Shown here: positions 8,920-19,497 of the stretch, piece after piece | Layout: every line of letters starts with the position of its first letter | How positions within the stretch are numbered: the first letter of the stretch is position 1 | Source of the DNA: JALORV01 sp963769745 | GTDB lineage: Bacteria > Pseudomonadota > Gammaproteobacteria > Burkholderiales > Burkholderiaceae_F | Length of the DNA: 64,000 nt | Direction: 5' to 3' | Assembly: GCA_963769745.1 (NCBI GenBank) | Contig: CAVYNB010000019.1 | Location: 74,171-138,170 of the forward strand | The notes under the pieces: generated by a model | What the model saw: the letters and a program-made list of their open reading frames with translations, nothing else | The model's database searches: none | What the model was told of the DNA's origin: nothing | Program-made: the position numbers and the translations under genes

Positions 8920-10204
8920 ATGGCCGCGGCAACGCAGGGTGCGGGAGCAAGCACGACGAGCCTGAAGACCCAGCAGTGGTCGGTCGCGATCATGAGCACG
9001 ATCGCATTCACGGTCTGCTTCGCCATCTGGATGATGTTCGCGGTCATCGGCATTCCGATCAAGAAGATGCTCGATCTGAACGCGACCCAGTTCGGGCTGC
9101 TGACCGCGACGCCGGTGCTGACCGGTTCGCTGATCCGCGTGCCGCTTGGCATGTGGACCGACAAGTACGGTGGCCGGATCGTCTTCTTCCTGCTGATGAT
9201 CAGCACCGTCATTCCCATCTGGCTGCTCACTTACGCCACGGCGTACTGGCACTTCCTGGTGCTGGGACTGTTCGTGGGGCTGGCCGGCGGGTCGTTTTCG
9301 GTCGGCACGCCGTATGTCGCGCGCTGGTTCGACAAGAAGCACCAGGGCTTCGCGATGGGGATCTTCGGTGCCGGCAACTCGGGCGCCGCCGTGACCAAGT
9401 TCGTCGCGCCGGCGCTGGTCGTCGGCTTCGGCTGGGCCTTCGTGCCGCAGGTCTACGCCGTGGCGATGCTGGTCACCGCGATCGCCTTCTGGTTCTTCAC
9501 CTACAGCGACCCGAAGCACCTGATCCCGGGCCACATCACATACCGCCGTCAGCTCGAGGTGCTGCGCGACCCGGCGGTGTGGAAGTACTGCCAGTACTAC
9601 TCGATCGTCTTCGGCGGCTACGTCGCACTGTCGCTGTGGATGGTCAACTACTACGTCGGCGAGTTCGGTCTCGACATCCGCATCGCCGCGCTGCTGGCGG
9701 CGTGCTTCTCGCTGCCCGGCGGCGTGCTGCGCGCCATCGGCGGCTGGATGGCAGACAAGTGGGGCGCACACAAGGTGACATGGTGGGTCATGTGGGTGAG
9801 CTGGATCTGCCTGTTTCTGCTCGCGTATCCCGCCACCAGCTACACCGTCACCACGGTCAACGGCCCGTACACGTTCACGCTCGCCCACAACGTCTGGAGC
9901 TTCACGGCGCTGATGGCCGTGCTCGGGCGTGGCCTGGGCCTTCGGCAAGGCGAGTGTCTTCAAGTACATCGCCGATGACTACCCGACCAACATCGGAACG
10001 ATCTCCGGCATCGTCGGCCTCGCCGGCGGCCTGGGCGGCTTCGTCTTGCCGGTGATGTTTGGCGCGCTGCTCGACCTCACCGGCGTGCGTTCGAGCGCCT
10101 TCATGCTGATGTACGGCGTCGTCTGGGTCTCGCTGATCTGGATGTATCGCACCGAAGTCAGCACGCGCGATGTCGTGCACAGCGAACCCAAGCCTGCCGT
10201 CTGA
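8920..10204 (+). CDS. narK1: Nitrate/nitrite transporter NarK1 (MFS), one frameshift
   Basis: This is a 12-TM major-facilitator transporter of the nitrate/nitrite porter family, about 427 residues after correction. The first 335 residues read in one frame. At about 9925-9927 (GGG) one extra G moves the reading frame, and the remainder (GKASVFKYIADDYPTN through to ...EPKPAV) continues in the next frame to 10204. Removing one G restores VLGVAWAFGKASVFKYI, the expected NNP-family segment. The gene opens the nar operon with an FNR-type promoter and is followed by a second NarK. The NarK1 type is thought to be a proton-coupled nitrate importer. The break is probably a sequence error. Confidence 0.88.
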
Positions 10205-10236
10205 GCAGCGCCGAGAACCGAGGAAGGAATCTCACC

Positions 10237-11884
10237 ATGTCCGCCGTCAAACCCATTCCCGCGCCGCAAGGCACACGTTCGGCCGACATCGTCGATTGGC
10301 GCCCGGAAGACAACGAGTTCTGGGAGTCGACCGGAAAGAAGATCGCCTACCGCAATCTCCTGCTCTCCGTGCCCGCGCTGCTGTGCGGATTCGCGGTCTG
10401 GGGCATGTGGGGAATCATCACGGTGCAGATGCTCAACCTGGGCTTTCCGTTCACCCAGGCCGAACTCTTCACGTTGACGGCGATCGCAGGCATCGCGGGC
10501 GCGACGATGCGCATACCGGCGTCGTTCCTGATCCGCCTGGCCGGTGGTCGCAACACGATCTTTCTGACCACGGCGATGCTGCTGGCCCCGGCGATAGGGA
10601 CCGGCATCGTGCTCCAGCACAAGGACTGGCCGCTGTGGGCGTTCCAGCTGATGGCGCTGTGGTCCGGCGTGGGCGGCGGCAACTTCGCCAGCTCGATGTC
10701 GAACATCAGCACCTTCTTCCCGAAACGTCTGCAGGGCACCGCGCTGGGCATCAACGCCGGCATCGGCAACTTCGGCGTCACCACGATGCAGATCGTGATC
10801 CCGCTGGTGATGACGATCGGCATCTTCGGCGCCTTCGGCGGTGAGCCGATGACACTGGCGAAGGACAGCGGTTGGATCTTCGGAAAGATCGCTGCGGGCA
10901 CGCCGACCTGGATCCAGAACGCGGGCTTCGCCTGGGTGCTGTCGCTGGTGCCGCTGTCGATCCTGTGCTGGTTCGGGATGAACAACCTGAAGACGGTCTC
11001 GCCCGAGACAAAGGTGATTCCGTCCTTCGCGAAGATCACCTACCTTTACACGCTCGCCTTCATCCCGTCGATCCTGGGGCTGTACCTGTACCTGCCCAAG
11101 CCGACCGGCCTCGGCCTGATCAGCATGTGGGTCGCGATCCCGCTGGACGTGATCGCCGCGCTGCTGATTATGCGGCTGGCGGCCTTCGGGCCGATGAAGG
11201 AAGGCATCGCCAAGCAGTTCGCTATCTTCAAGGACAAGCACACCTGGTCGATGACGCTGCTCTACATCGTCACCTTCGGCTCGTTCATCGGCTTTTCGAT
11301 GGCGCTGCCGCTGTCGATGAAGGTGATCTTCGGCGTCAGCCACCAGCCGGACGCCAACGGCGTGATGCAGCACACGCTCAACAACCCGAATGCGCCGACG
11401 GTTCTGGCCTACGCCTGGATCGGCCCCTTCGTCGGCGCCGCGGTGCGGCCCGATCGGCGGCTGGATCTCCGACAAGGTGGGCGGCTCGATCGTCACGCAG
11501 GTCATCTCGGTCGTGATGGTGATCGCCTCGGTGGCGGTGGGCTACGTGATGATGCAGGCGTACTCCTCGCCGACGCCGGAGCAGTACTTCCCGGCCTTTC
11601 TCGGCCTGTTCATCGTGCTGTTCTTTGCCAGCGGCATCGGCAACGGCTCGACCTTCCGCACGATCGGCGTGATCTTCGACCGCCAGCAGGCCGGCCCGGT
11701 GCTCGGCTGGACTTCGGCGATCGCCGCCTATGGCGCCTTCGTCGCACCGATCGTCATCGGCGACCAGATCAAGGCCGGCACGCCGCAGTACGCGATGTAC
11801 GGCTTCGCGATCTTCTATGCGCTGTGCCTGATCCTGAACTGGTGGTTCTACCTGCGTCGCAATGCGTACGTGAAGAACCCCTGA
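10237..11884 (+). CDS. narK2: Nitrate/nitrite antiporter NarK2 (MFS), one frameshift
   Basis: This is the second nitrate/nitrite porter of the operon, about 548 residues after correction. It has the NarK/NarU-type N-terminus (WRPEDNEFWESTGKKIA) and the nitrate-signature region GNFASSMSNISTFFPKRLQG and GINAGIGNFG. One extra C in CCC at 11449-11451 breaks the frame inside RPIGGWISDKVGG; the rest continues to 11884. The start ATG at 10237 has an AGGAAGG ribosome-binding site. NarK2-type proteins are thought to exchange nitrate for nitrite and so support NarGHI respiration. The break is probably an assembly artefact, because both halves are well conserved. Confidence 0.88.
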
Positions 11885-11906
11885 TCCCTCTGCTGCGGAG
11901 ACACAC

Positions 11907-14900
11907 ATGAGTCACTTTCTCGATCGCCTGACGCACTTCACGCTGCCGAAGGAGGAATTCGCCAACGGCCACGGCGTGGCGACCGGCGAAGACCGCACCT
12001 GGGAAGACGCCTACCGCAACCGCTGGTCGCACGACAAGATCGTGCGCTCCACCCACGGCGTGAACTGCACGGGTTCCTGCTCGTGGAAGATCTACGTCAA
12101 GGGCGGCATCGTCACGTGGGAAACCCAGCAGACCGACTACCCGCGTACGCGAGCGGATCTCCCGAACCACGAGCCGCGCGGCTGCGCCCGTGGCGCCTCG
12201 TACTCCTGGTACCTGTACAGCGCCAACCGGCTGAAGTACCCGATGGTGCGCGGCCGGCTGATCGAGCGCTGGCGCGCCGCACTGAAGGTCGCCAAAGAGT
12301 CAGGAAAAGGCGCCGTCGATGCGTGGGCCACCATCGTCGAGGACCCGGCCGCGCGTCGTGACTACCAGAAGGTGCGCGGCATGGGCGGTTTCGTGCGTTC
12401 GAGCTGGGACGAAGTCAACCAGCTGATCGCCGCCGCCAACGTCTACACGATCAAGACGCACGGTCCGGACCGCGTGATCGGCTTCTCGCCGATTCCCGCG
12501 ATGAGCATGGTGAGTTACGCCGCGGGCAGCCGGTACCTGTCGCTGATCGGCGGCGTCTGCATGAGCTTCTACGACTGGTACTGCGACCTGCCCCCGGCCA
12601 GCCCGCAGATCTGGGGCGAGCAGACCGACGTACCGGAGAGCGCCGACTGGTACAACTCGACCTACATCATCGCCTGGGGCAGCAACGTCCCGCAGACGCG
12701 CACCCCGGACGCGCACTTCTTCACCGAGGTCCGTTACAAGGGCGCGAAGACCGTTGCGGTCACGCCGGACTACTCCGAAGTCGCGAAGCTCGCCGACCTC
12801 TGGATGCATCCCAAGCAGGGCACCGATGCCGCCCTGGCGATGGCGATGGGTCACGTCGCGCTGAAGGAGTTCTACTTCAACAAGCGCTCTGCGTACTTCG
12901 ACGATTACGCACGGCGCTACACCGATCTGCCGCTGCTGCTGCGGCTCGACGAAACGACGCTGGCGGACGGCACCAAGGTGATGGCGCCGGGCCGCTACGT
13001 GCGCGCGAGCGACTTCGCCGACAAGCTCGGCCAGGACAACAACCCGGAGTGGAAGTCGGTCGCCTTCGACGCGGCCGGCCAGGTGGTCGTACCCAATGGC
13101 TCGATCGGCTTCCGCTGGGGTCCGGACGGCCGAGCCGACGCCGGCAAGTGGAATCTCGAGTCCAAGGAAGGACGCGGCAACGCGGACGTGAAGGTCAAGC
13201 TCTCGGTGCTCGAGGAGAGCCAGAAACACGACGTCGTCGAGGTCGCGTTCCCCTATTTCGCCGGCGCGAACACACCGCACTTTCCGAACAACTCCCAGCA
13301 GGGTGAACTGAACCGCGCGAAGGTTCCCGCGGTGCGACTGCGGCTCGCCGACGGCACCGACGCACTGGTCGCGACGGTGTTCGACCTGCAGGTCGCGCAG
13401 TACGGCATCGATCGCGGACTCGGCAGCGGCGCCAAGGACTACGACGACAACGCGCCCTACACGCCGGCCTGGCAGGAGAAGATCACCGGGGTGCCGCGCG
13501 ACCAGGTCATCACGGTGGCGCGCCAGTTCGCCGACAACGCCGACAAGACGCACGGCAAGTCGATGATCATCATCGGCGCGGCAATGAACCACTGGTACCA
13601 CGCCGACATGAACTACCGCGGCGTGATCAACCTGCTGATGCTGTGCGGCTGCGTCGGCCAGAGTGGCGGAGGCTGGGCGCACTACGTCGGACAGGAAAAG
13701 CTGCGGCCGCAGACCGGCTGGACCGCCCTCGCGTTCGCGCTCGACTGGATCCGTCCACCGCGCCAGCAGAATTCGACGTCGTTTTTCTACGCGCACACCG
13801 ACCAGTGGCGTTACGAGAAGCTGGGCGTCGAAGAGGTTCTCTCGCCACTGGCGGACAGGAAGGCGTTCGGTGGCAGCTTCATCGATTACAACGTCCGCGC
13901 CGAGCGCATGGGCTGGCTGCCGAGCGCTCCGCAGCTGAAGACCAACCCGCTGAAGGTCGTGAAGGATGCGCAGGCCGCGGGCATGGAGCCCAAGGACTAC
14001 GTCGTGCGGGCGCTCAAGGACGGCAGCCTGCAGATGAGCTGCGAGGACCCGGACGCGCCGCAGAACTGGCCGCGCAACCTCTTCGTCTGGCGATCCAACC
14101 TGCTCGGATCGAGCGGCAAGGGCCATGAGTACTTCTGCAAGCACCTTCTCGGCACCGAAAACGGCGTGCAGGGCAAGGACCTCGGCAAGGATGACGCCAA
14201 GCCGACCGAGGTCGAGTGGCACGCGCAGGCGCCGGAGGGCAAGCTCGACCTGCTGGTCACGCTCGACTTCCGCATGAGCACGACGTGCCTGTACAGCGAC
14301 ATCGTGCTGCCGACCGCGAGCTGGTACGAGAAGAATGACCTCAACACCAGCGACATGCACCCGTTCATCCATCCGCTGTCGGCCGCGGTCGACCCGGTGT
14401 GGCAATCCCGTTCCGACTGGGAGATCTACAAGGGCTTCGCCAAGGCGTTCAGCGAAGTCTGCGTCGGCCACCTCGGCGTCGAGAAGGAAGTCGTGCTGAC
14501 GCCGCTGATGCACGACACGCCGGCGGAGCTCGCGCAACCGCTCGACGTGAAGGAGTGGAAGAAGGGCCAGTGCGAGCTGATCCCCGGCAAGACGGCACCG
14601 CAGATCGCGGTGGTCGAACGCGACTATCCGAATGTCTACAAGCGCTTCACCTCGCTTGGCCCCCTGATGGCCAAGGTCGGCAACGGCGGCAAGGGCATCG
14701 GCTGGAACACGCAAACGGAAGTCCAGCAACTCGGCGAACTGAACGGAGTCGACGGCGACGGTAGGCCGCGCATCGTCAGCGATGTCGACGCCTGCGAAGT
14801 GATCCTGCAGCTTGCCCCCGAGACAAACGGCCACGTCGCGGTGAAGGCCTGGGAGGCGCTTTCAAAGATCACCGGCCGTGAGCACGCGCACCTGGCACTG

Positions 14901-15698
14901 CACCGCGAGGACGAGAAGATCCGCTACCGCGACGTGCTGGCGCAGCCGCGCAAGATCATTTCTTCACCGACGTGGTCCGGGCTCGAAAGCGAAAAGGTCT
15001 CGTACAACGCCGGCTACACGAACGTGCACGAGCTGATTCCGTGGCGCACGCTGACCGGCCGCCAGCAGTTCTACCAGGATCACCCCTGGATGATCGCGTT
15101 CGGCGAAGGCTTCTCGAGCTACCGCCCGCCGGTCGATCTCAAGACCACCTCGGGCATCCACAACATCAAGCCCAACGGCAACCCGGAGATCCTGCTCAAC
15201 TTCATCACGCCGCACCAGAAGTGGGGCATCCACTCCACCTACAGCGACAACCTGATGATGCTGACGCTGAACCGCGGCGGCCCGGTCGTCTGGCTCAGCG
15301 AGGACGATGCGAAGAAGGCCGGTATTGAAGACAACGACTGGATCGAGATCTTCAACATCAACGGCGCGATCGCCGCGCGCGCGGTGGTGAGCCAGCGCGT
15401 GAACCCCGGCATGACGATGATGTATCACGCGCAGGAAAAGATCATCAACACGCCGGGCTCGGAGATCACCGGCGTCAGGGGCGGCATCCACAACTCGGTC
15501 ACGCGCATCGTCACCAAGCCGACGCACATGATCGGCGGCTACGCGCAACTGTCCTATGGCTTCAACTACTACGGGACGATCGGCACGAACCGCGACGAGT
15601 TCGTCGTGGTGCGCAAGATGAAGAAGGTCGACTGGCTGGATACGCCGCGCGACGACTATCTCGCGAAGGCATTCCAGTCGCAGGGCGAGAACCCCTAA
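11907..15698 (+). CDS. narG: Respiratory nitrate reductase alpha subunit NarG
   Basis: This is the catalytic, molybdopterin-containing subunit of membrane-bound nitrate reductase, which reduces nitrate to nitrite facing the cytoplasm. It has 1263 residues, close to the usual length of about 1250. The FS0 [4Fe-4S] ligands are His50, Cys54, Cys58 (STHGVNCTGSC) and Cys93. The Mo-ligand Asp is Asp223 in MSFYDWYCDLPPASPQ. A GGAG ribosome-binding site precedes the ATG. The gene sits between narK2 and narH. Confidence 0.97.
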   Translation: MSHFLDRLTHFTLPKEEFANGHGVATGEDRTWEDAYRNRWSHDKIVRSTHGVNCTGSCSWKIYVKGGIVTWETQQTDYPRTRADLPNHEPRGCARGASYSWYLYSANRLKYPMVRGRLIERWRAALKVAKESGKGAVDAWATIVEDPAARRDYQKVRGMGGFVRSSWDEVNQLIAAANVYTIKTHGPDRVIGFSPIPAMSMVSYAAGSRYLSLIGGVCMSFYDWYCDLPPASPQIWGEQTDVPESADWYNSTYIIAWGSNVPQTRTPDAHFFTEVRYKGAKTVAVTPDYSEVAKLADLWMHPKQGTDAALAMAMGHVALKEFYFNKRSAYFDDYARRYTDLPLLLRLDETTLADGTKVMAPGRYVRASDFADKLGQDNNPEWKSVAFDAAGQVVVPNGSIGFRWGPDGRADAGKWNLESKEGRGNADVKVKLSVLEESQKHDVVEVAFPYFAGANTPHFPNNSQQGELNRAKVPAVRLRLADGTDALVATVFDLQVAQYGIDRGLGSGAKDYDDNAPYTPAWQEKITGVPRDQVITVARQFADNADKTHGKSMIIIGAAMNHWYHADMNYRGVINLLMLCGCVGQSGGGWAHYVGQEKLRPQTGWTALAFALDWIRPPRQQNSTSFFYAHTDQWRYEKLGVEEVLSPLADRKAFGGSFIDYNVRAERMGWLPSAPQLKTNPLKVVKDAQAAGMEPKDYVVRALKDGSLQMSCEDPDAPQNWPRNLFVWRSNLLGSSGKGHEYFCKHLLGTENGVQGKDLGKDDAKPTEVEWHAQAPEGKLDLLVTLDFRMSTTCLYSDIVLPTASWYEKNDLNTSDMHPFIHPLSAAVDPVWQSRSDWEIYKGFAKAFSEVCVGHLGVEKEVVLTPLMHDTPAELAQPLDVKEWKKGQCELIPGKTAPQIAVVERDYPNVYKRFTSLGPLMAKVGNGGKGIGWNTQTEVQQLGELNGVDGDGRPRIVSDVDACEVILQLAPETNGHVAVKAWEALSKITGREHAHLALHREDEKIRYRDVLAQPRKIISSPTWSGLESEKVSYNAGYTNVHELIPWRTLTGRQQFYQDHPWMIAFGEGFSSYRPPVDLKTTSGIHNIKPNGNPEILLNFITPHQKWGIHSTYSDNLMMLTLNRGGPVVWLSEDDAKKAGIEDNDWIEIFNINGAIAARAVVSQRVNPGMTMMYHAQEKIINTPGSEITGVRGGIHNSVTRIVTKPTHMIGGYAQLSYGFNYYGTIGTNRDEFVVVRKMKKVDWLDTPRDDYLAKAFQSQGENP

Positions 15699-15727
15699 TG
15701 CAACCGAGCCGATAAGGAGCTGACGAC

Positions 15728-17252
15728 ATGAAAGTACGCGCACAGATCGGCATGGTGCTCAATCTCGACAAGTGCATCGGTTGCCACACCTGCAGCGTCA
15801 CCTGCAAGAACGTCTGGACCAGCCGGCCGGGCGTCGAGTACGCCTGGTTCAACAACGTCGAGACCAAGCCTGGCATCGGCTACCCGAAGGAATGGGAGAA
15901 CCAGGACAAGTGGAACGGCGGCTGGGTCCGCAAGTCCGACGGTTCGATCGTCCCGCGCCAGGGCGGCAAGTGGCAGCTGCTGATGAAGATCTTCGCCAAC
16001 CCGAACCTGCCGGAGATCGACGACTACTACGAGCCGTTCACGTTCGACTACGACCATCTGCACTCGGCACCCGAGATGAAGGCGGCGCCGACCGCGCGGC
16101 CGCGCTCGCTGATCACCGGGCAGCGGATGGAGAAGATCGAGTGGGGCCCGAACTGGGAGGAGATCCTCGGCGGCGAGTTTTCCAAGCGCAGCAAGGATCG
16201 CAACTTCGACGACATCCAGAAGGAAATCTACGGCCAGTTCGAGAACACCTTCATGATGTACCTGCCGCGGCTGTGCGAGCACTGCCTCAATCCGGCGTGC
16301 GTCGCGAGCTGTCCGTCGGGCTCGATCTACAAGCGCGAGGAAGACGGCATCGTGCTGATCGACCAGGACAAGTGCCGCGGCTGGCGCATGTGCGTGTCGG
16401 GCTGCCCCTACAAGAAGATCTACTACAACTGGAAGAGCGGCAAGGCCGAGAAGTGCATCTTCTGCTATCCGCGCATCGAGGCGGGCCAGCCGACCGTGTG
16501 CAGCGAGACCTGTGTGGGCCGCATCCGCTACCTCGGCGTGCTGCTGTATGACGCCGACCGCATCGAGGAAGCCGCGAGCACCGAGCACGACAGGAACCTG
16601 TACTCGGCGCAGCTCGGCATCTTCCTCGATCCCGAACGATCCGCGCGTGATCGAGCAGGCGCGCGCCGACGGCATTCCCGAGGCCTGGCTCGCCGCCGCG
16701 AAGACCTCACCGGTCTACAAGATGGCCGTGGACTGGCGCGTCGCGTTGCCGCTGCACCCCGAGTACCGCACGTTGCCGATGGTCTGGTACATCCCGCCGT
16801 TGTCGCCGGTCACATCGCGCGCGCAGTCGGGCGACATCGGCATGAACGGCGAATTGCCCGACGTGCGCAGCCTGCGCATTCCGCTGAAGTACCTGGCCAA
16901 CCTGCTGACCGCCGGCGACGAGGAGCCGGTGGCACGTGCGCTCGAACGGATGATGGCGATGCGAGTCTTCATGCGCAGCCGCCACGTCGATGGCGTCGAC
17001 AAGCCCGCGGTGCTCGAGCGCGTCGGCCTGACGCGTGCCGAGGTCGAGGACATGTACCGCGTGATGGCGATCGCCAATTACGAGGACCGCTTCGTGATCC
17101 CGACGACGCATCGCGAATACGCCGAGAACGCGTTCAACGTGCGTGGCGGCTGCGGCTTTTCATTCGGCAACGGCTGCAGCGAAGGCGTGTCGGAGACGAG
17201 CCTCTTCGGCAGTGAAAAGAAACGCACGATCCCCATCAAGGCGACGGTGTGA
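15728..17252 (+). CDS. narH: Respiratory nitrate reductase beta subunit NarH, one frameshift
   Basis: This is the iron-sulfur electron-transfer subunit linking NarI hemes to NarG, about 507 residues after correction. Four Cys clusters are visible: DKCIGCHTCSVTCKN near the N-terminus; CEHCLNPACVASCP; CRGWRMCVSGCP, where Trp replaces a Cys as in the [3Fe-4S] cluster of NarH; and CIFCYPRIEAGQPTVCSETC. At 16631-16633 (CCC) one extra C shifts the frame after GIFLDP. The remainder (NDPRVIEQARADGIPEAWL and on) is intact to the TGA at 17252. The rest of the complex is complete, so the break is probably a sequence error. Confidence 0.92.
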
Positions 17253-17953
17253 CGATGAATCCCTTCGACTCTGCCCCACCGAAGATGACGCATACGCTGC
17301 GCGCACTGGCCTGGCTGCTGCGCTACCCCGACGCCGAGCTGCGCGCACTGCTTCCGCAGTTGCGCGACGCGCTGCGCGCAGAGGCCGCGCTCGACTCCAG
17401 TCGGCTGGCCGAACTGGACGCGCTGGTTGGCCAGCTCGCCGGCACCGCGCCACTGCGCACCGAAGCCGAGTACGTCGAGCTCTTCGACCGCGGCCGCCGC
17501 ACGGCACTGCACCTGTTCGAGCACGTGCATGGCGACAGCCGCGACCGCGGACCTGCGATGGTCGACCTGGCGCAGACCTACGAGCGTGCCGGCCTGCACC
17601 TTGCCCCGGGAGAGCTGCCCGACTACCTGCCGGCCGTCCTCGAGTTCGCCAGCACGCAGCCGCCGACCCAGGCGCGCGAGTTCCTGCGCGAGATCGCCCA
17701 TGTCGTGCGTGCGATTTTCAGCGCACTGCTGGAGCGCCGGAGCCCCTACGCCAGCGTCTTGGCCGCGGTGCTCGACCTGGCAGGCGAGCGCGCCGAACGG
17801 GTCGCTCTTCCGACCGAGCCGGCGATCGATGAGAGCTGGGCCGAGCCCGAAGCCTTCAGCGGCTGCAGTTCCCAGGGCCAGTCGCGCCCGAACGAAGCGC
17901 AGCCGGTCCACATCGTCCGCCCGTCCCGAGCGCCGCACCGCACGGCCGCCTGA
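17249..17953 (+). CDS. narJ: Nitrate reductase assembly chaperone NarJ
   Basis: This is a 234-residue cytoplasmic chaperone that binds apo-NarG and promotes molybdenum cofactor insertion before membrane docking. It is an all-helical TorD/NarJ-family protein containing LLRYPDAELRALLPQL near the N-terminus and the NarJ segment LFEHVHGDSRDRGPAMVDL. The GTG start overlaps the narH TGA (GTGA) with AAGG 8 bases upstream; the ATG at 17255 is an alternative. narI follows 10 bases later. Confidence 0.93.
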   Translation: MTMNPFDSAPPKMTHTLRALAWLLRYPDAELRALLPQLRDALRAEAALDSSRLAELDALVGQLAGTAPLRTEAEYVELFDRGRRTALHLFEHVHGDSRDRGPAMVDLAQTYERAGLHLAPGELPDYLPAVLEFASTQPPTQAREFLREIAHVVRAIFSALLERRSPYASVLAAVLDLAGERAERVALPTEPAIDESWAEPEAFSGCSSQGQSRPNEAQPVHIVRPSRAPHRTAA

Positions 17954-17963
17954 GGAGACCGCC

Positions 17964-18686
17964 ATGACCCTGCTCAACAACTTCTTCTTCAACGTCTACC
18001 CCTACATCTGCCTGGCGTTCTTCCTCATGGGCAGCCTGGCCCGCTTCGACCGCGACCAGTACACGTGGAAGAGCGATTCCTCGCAGATGCTGCGCGCGAA
18101 GCAGCTGCGCTGGGGCAGCAACCTGTTCCACATCGGCATCCTGTTCCTGCTGTTCGGACATACCGTCGGCCTGCTGACGCCGCACTGGGTCTACGAGCCC
18201 TTCATCAGCGCGCCGACCAAGCAGCTCTTCGCCATCGTCTCCGGCGGCATCGCGGGAACGATGTGCTTCATCGGGCTGACGATGCTGCTGCACCGCCGGA
18301 TCTTTGACCCTCGCATCCGCCTGACGAGTCACCGCACTGATCTCGCGATCCTGATCATCCTGTGGATCCAGCTCTTGCTCGGCCTCATCACGCTGCCGCT
18401 GTCGTACGCGCACCGTGTCGACGCGCACGCGATGCTGGTCCTCTCGGCCTACCTGCAGGGTGTGGCGACCTTCCGCCCGGATGCCAACCTGTTGACCGAG
18501 ATCGCCTGGCCGTTCAAGGTGCACATGGTGCTCGGCATGACCATCTTCCTGCTGCTGCCGTTCAGCCGGCTGGTGCATGTGTGGAGCGGGCTGGCGTCGA
18601 TCGTCTATCTCTTCCGGCCATACCAGATCGTGCGGTCGCGGCGACTCAATGTGCCCGCTGGCCAGAACCTGCCGGGCCGGCCATGA
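17964..18686 (+). CDS. narI: Respiratory nitrate reductase gamma subunit NarI (cytochrome b)
   Basis: This is a 240-residue membrane cytochrome b with five predicted TM helices. It oxidises quinol on the periplasmic side and passes electrons to NarH. Heme ligands can be placed at His56, His66, His187 and His205, the same positions as in E. coli NarI. The stop overlaps the ATG of the parvulin gene. Confidence 0.96.
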   Translation: MTLLNNFFFNVYPYICLAFFLMGSLARFDRDQYTWKSDSSQMLRAKQLRWGSNLFHIGILFLLFGHTVGLLTPHWVYEPFISAPTKQLFAIVSGGIAGTMCFIGLTMLLHRRIFDPRIRLTSHRTDLAILIILWIQLLLGLITLPLSYAHRVDAHAMLVLSAYLQGVATFRPDANLLTEIAWPFKVHMVLGMTIFLLLPFSRLVHVWSGLASIVYLFRPYQIVRSRRLNVPAGQNLPGRP

Positions 18687-19480
18687 TGCCTGTGACAGCC
18701 AGCCCCTCTGCATTGACGACGGTCCCGCGCGTCAATGGCGTCGATCTCGCGGCCGCCGATGAAGTGCTGTCGCCGAACGAATTGCGCGGCCGCGCCAACG
18801 CGGAACTTCTGCGTCAGGCCGCCATCGCGTCGGGCCTGCTCGGTGCCGATGATCCGGCCCCGGCGGGCGGGGTGATCAGCGAAGCGGCCGCCGATGCCAT
18901 CGAGGCGCTGCTCGAACGCGAGCTGGTGCGACCCGAGGCCGACGAGTCGACCTGCCGTCGCTTCCACGCGGCCAACGCCGCCCGCTACGCCGTCGGCGAG
19001 AAGGTGCAGCTGCGTCACGTGCTGTTTGCCGTGACGCCCGGAGTCGATCTCGACGCCCTGCGCAAGCGCGCCGAAGCCTGCCTCATCGACCTGCGCGCGC
19101 GCACGCACGGCGAGGCCGATCGATTCCCGCAGGCGGCGGCGCAATTGTCGAACTGCCCGAGCGGACAGGACGGCGGCCAACTCGGCTGGCTGACTGCGGC
19201 GGAGTGCGCTCCCGAATTTGCGCGGGAGATCTTCGGTCAACCGGAAGTCGGAGTTCTGCCGCGACTGGTGCGTAGCCGCTTCGGCCTGCACGTGGTGGAG
19301 GTGCTGGCACGCGAGCCGGGCTCGGTACCCACCTATGAGGACGTCAAGGCGGCGGTGCGCCTGACGCTCGAGCGCCAGGCCTACGCGACGGCACTGCGCC
19401 AGTATCTGCAACTGCTCGCCGGACGCGCCCGTGTCGAAGGCGTGGACCTCGACGCCGCCAGCACGCCGCTGGTCCAATAG
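18683..19480 (+). CDS. Parvulin-type peptidyl-prolyl isomerase of the nar operon (NifM-like)
   Basis: This 265-residue protein has a helical N-terminal part and a C-terminal PpiC/rotamase domain (about 110-220; VQLRHVLFAV, GGQLGWLTAAECAPEF, SRFGLHVVEVLAREPG). It is translationally coupled to narI (ATGA overlap). NifM-like parvulins commonly end narGHJI operons in beta- and some gammaproteobacteria, where a folding role for the nitrate reductase is assumed. No signal peptide is visible, so it should act in the cytoplasm. Confidence 0.87.
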   Translation: MMPVTASPSALTTVPRVNGVDLAAADEVLSPNELRGRANAELLRQAAIASGLLGADDPAPAGGVISEAAADAIEALLERELVRPEADESTCRRFHAANAARYAVGEKVQLRHVLFAVTPGVDLDALRKRAEACLIDLRARTHGEADRFPQAAAQLSNCPSGQDGGQLGWLTAAECAPEFAREIFGQPEVGVLPRLVRSRFGLHVVEVLAREPGSVPTYEDVKAAVRLTLERQAYATALRQYLQLLAGRARVEGVDLDAASTPLVQ

Positions 19481-19497
19481 GCTGGACGGGCCTGGCG

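Noticed and set aside
12300..14834. 844-codon open frame on the minus strand inside narG
   Set aside because: It is a shadow of narG in GC-rich sequence: no recognisable motif, and it is fully overlapped by a certain gene.
9920..16640. Programmed frameshifting in narK1, narK2 and narH
   Set aside because: No slippery heptamer, stimulatory hairpin or conserved recoding site is evident, and the same type of extra base recurs in unrelated genes.
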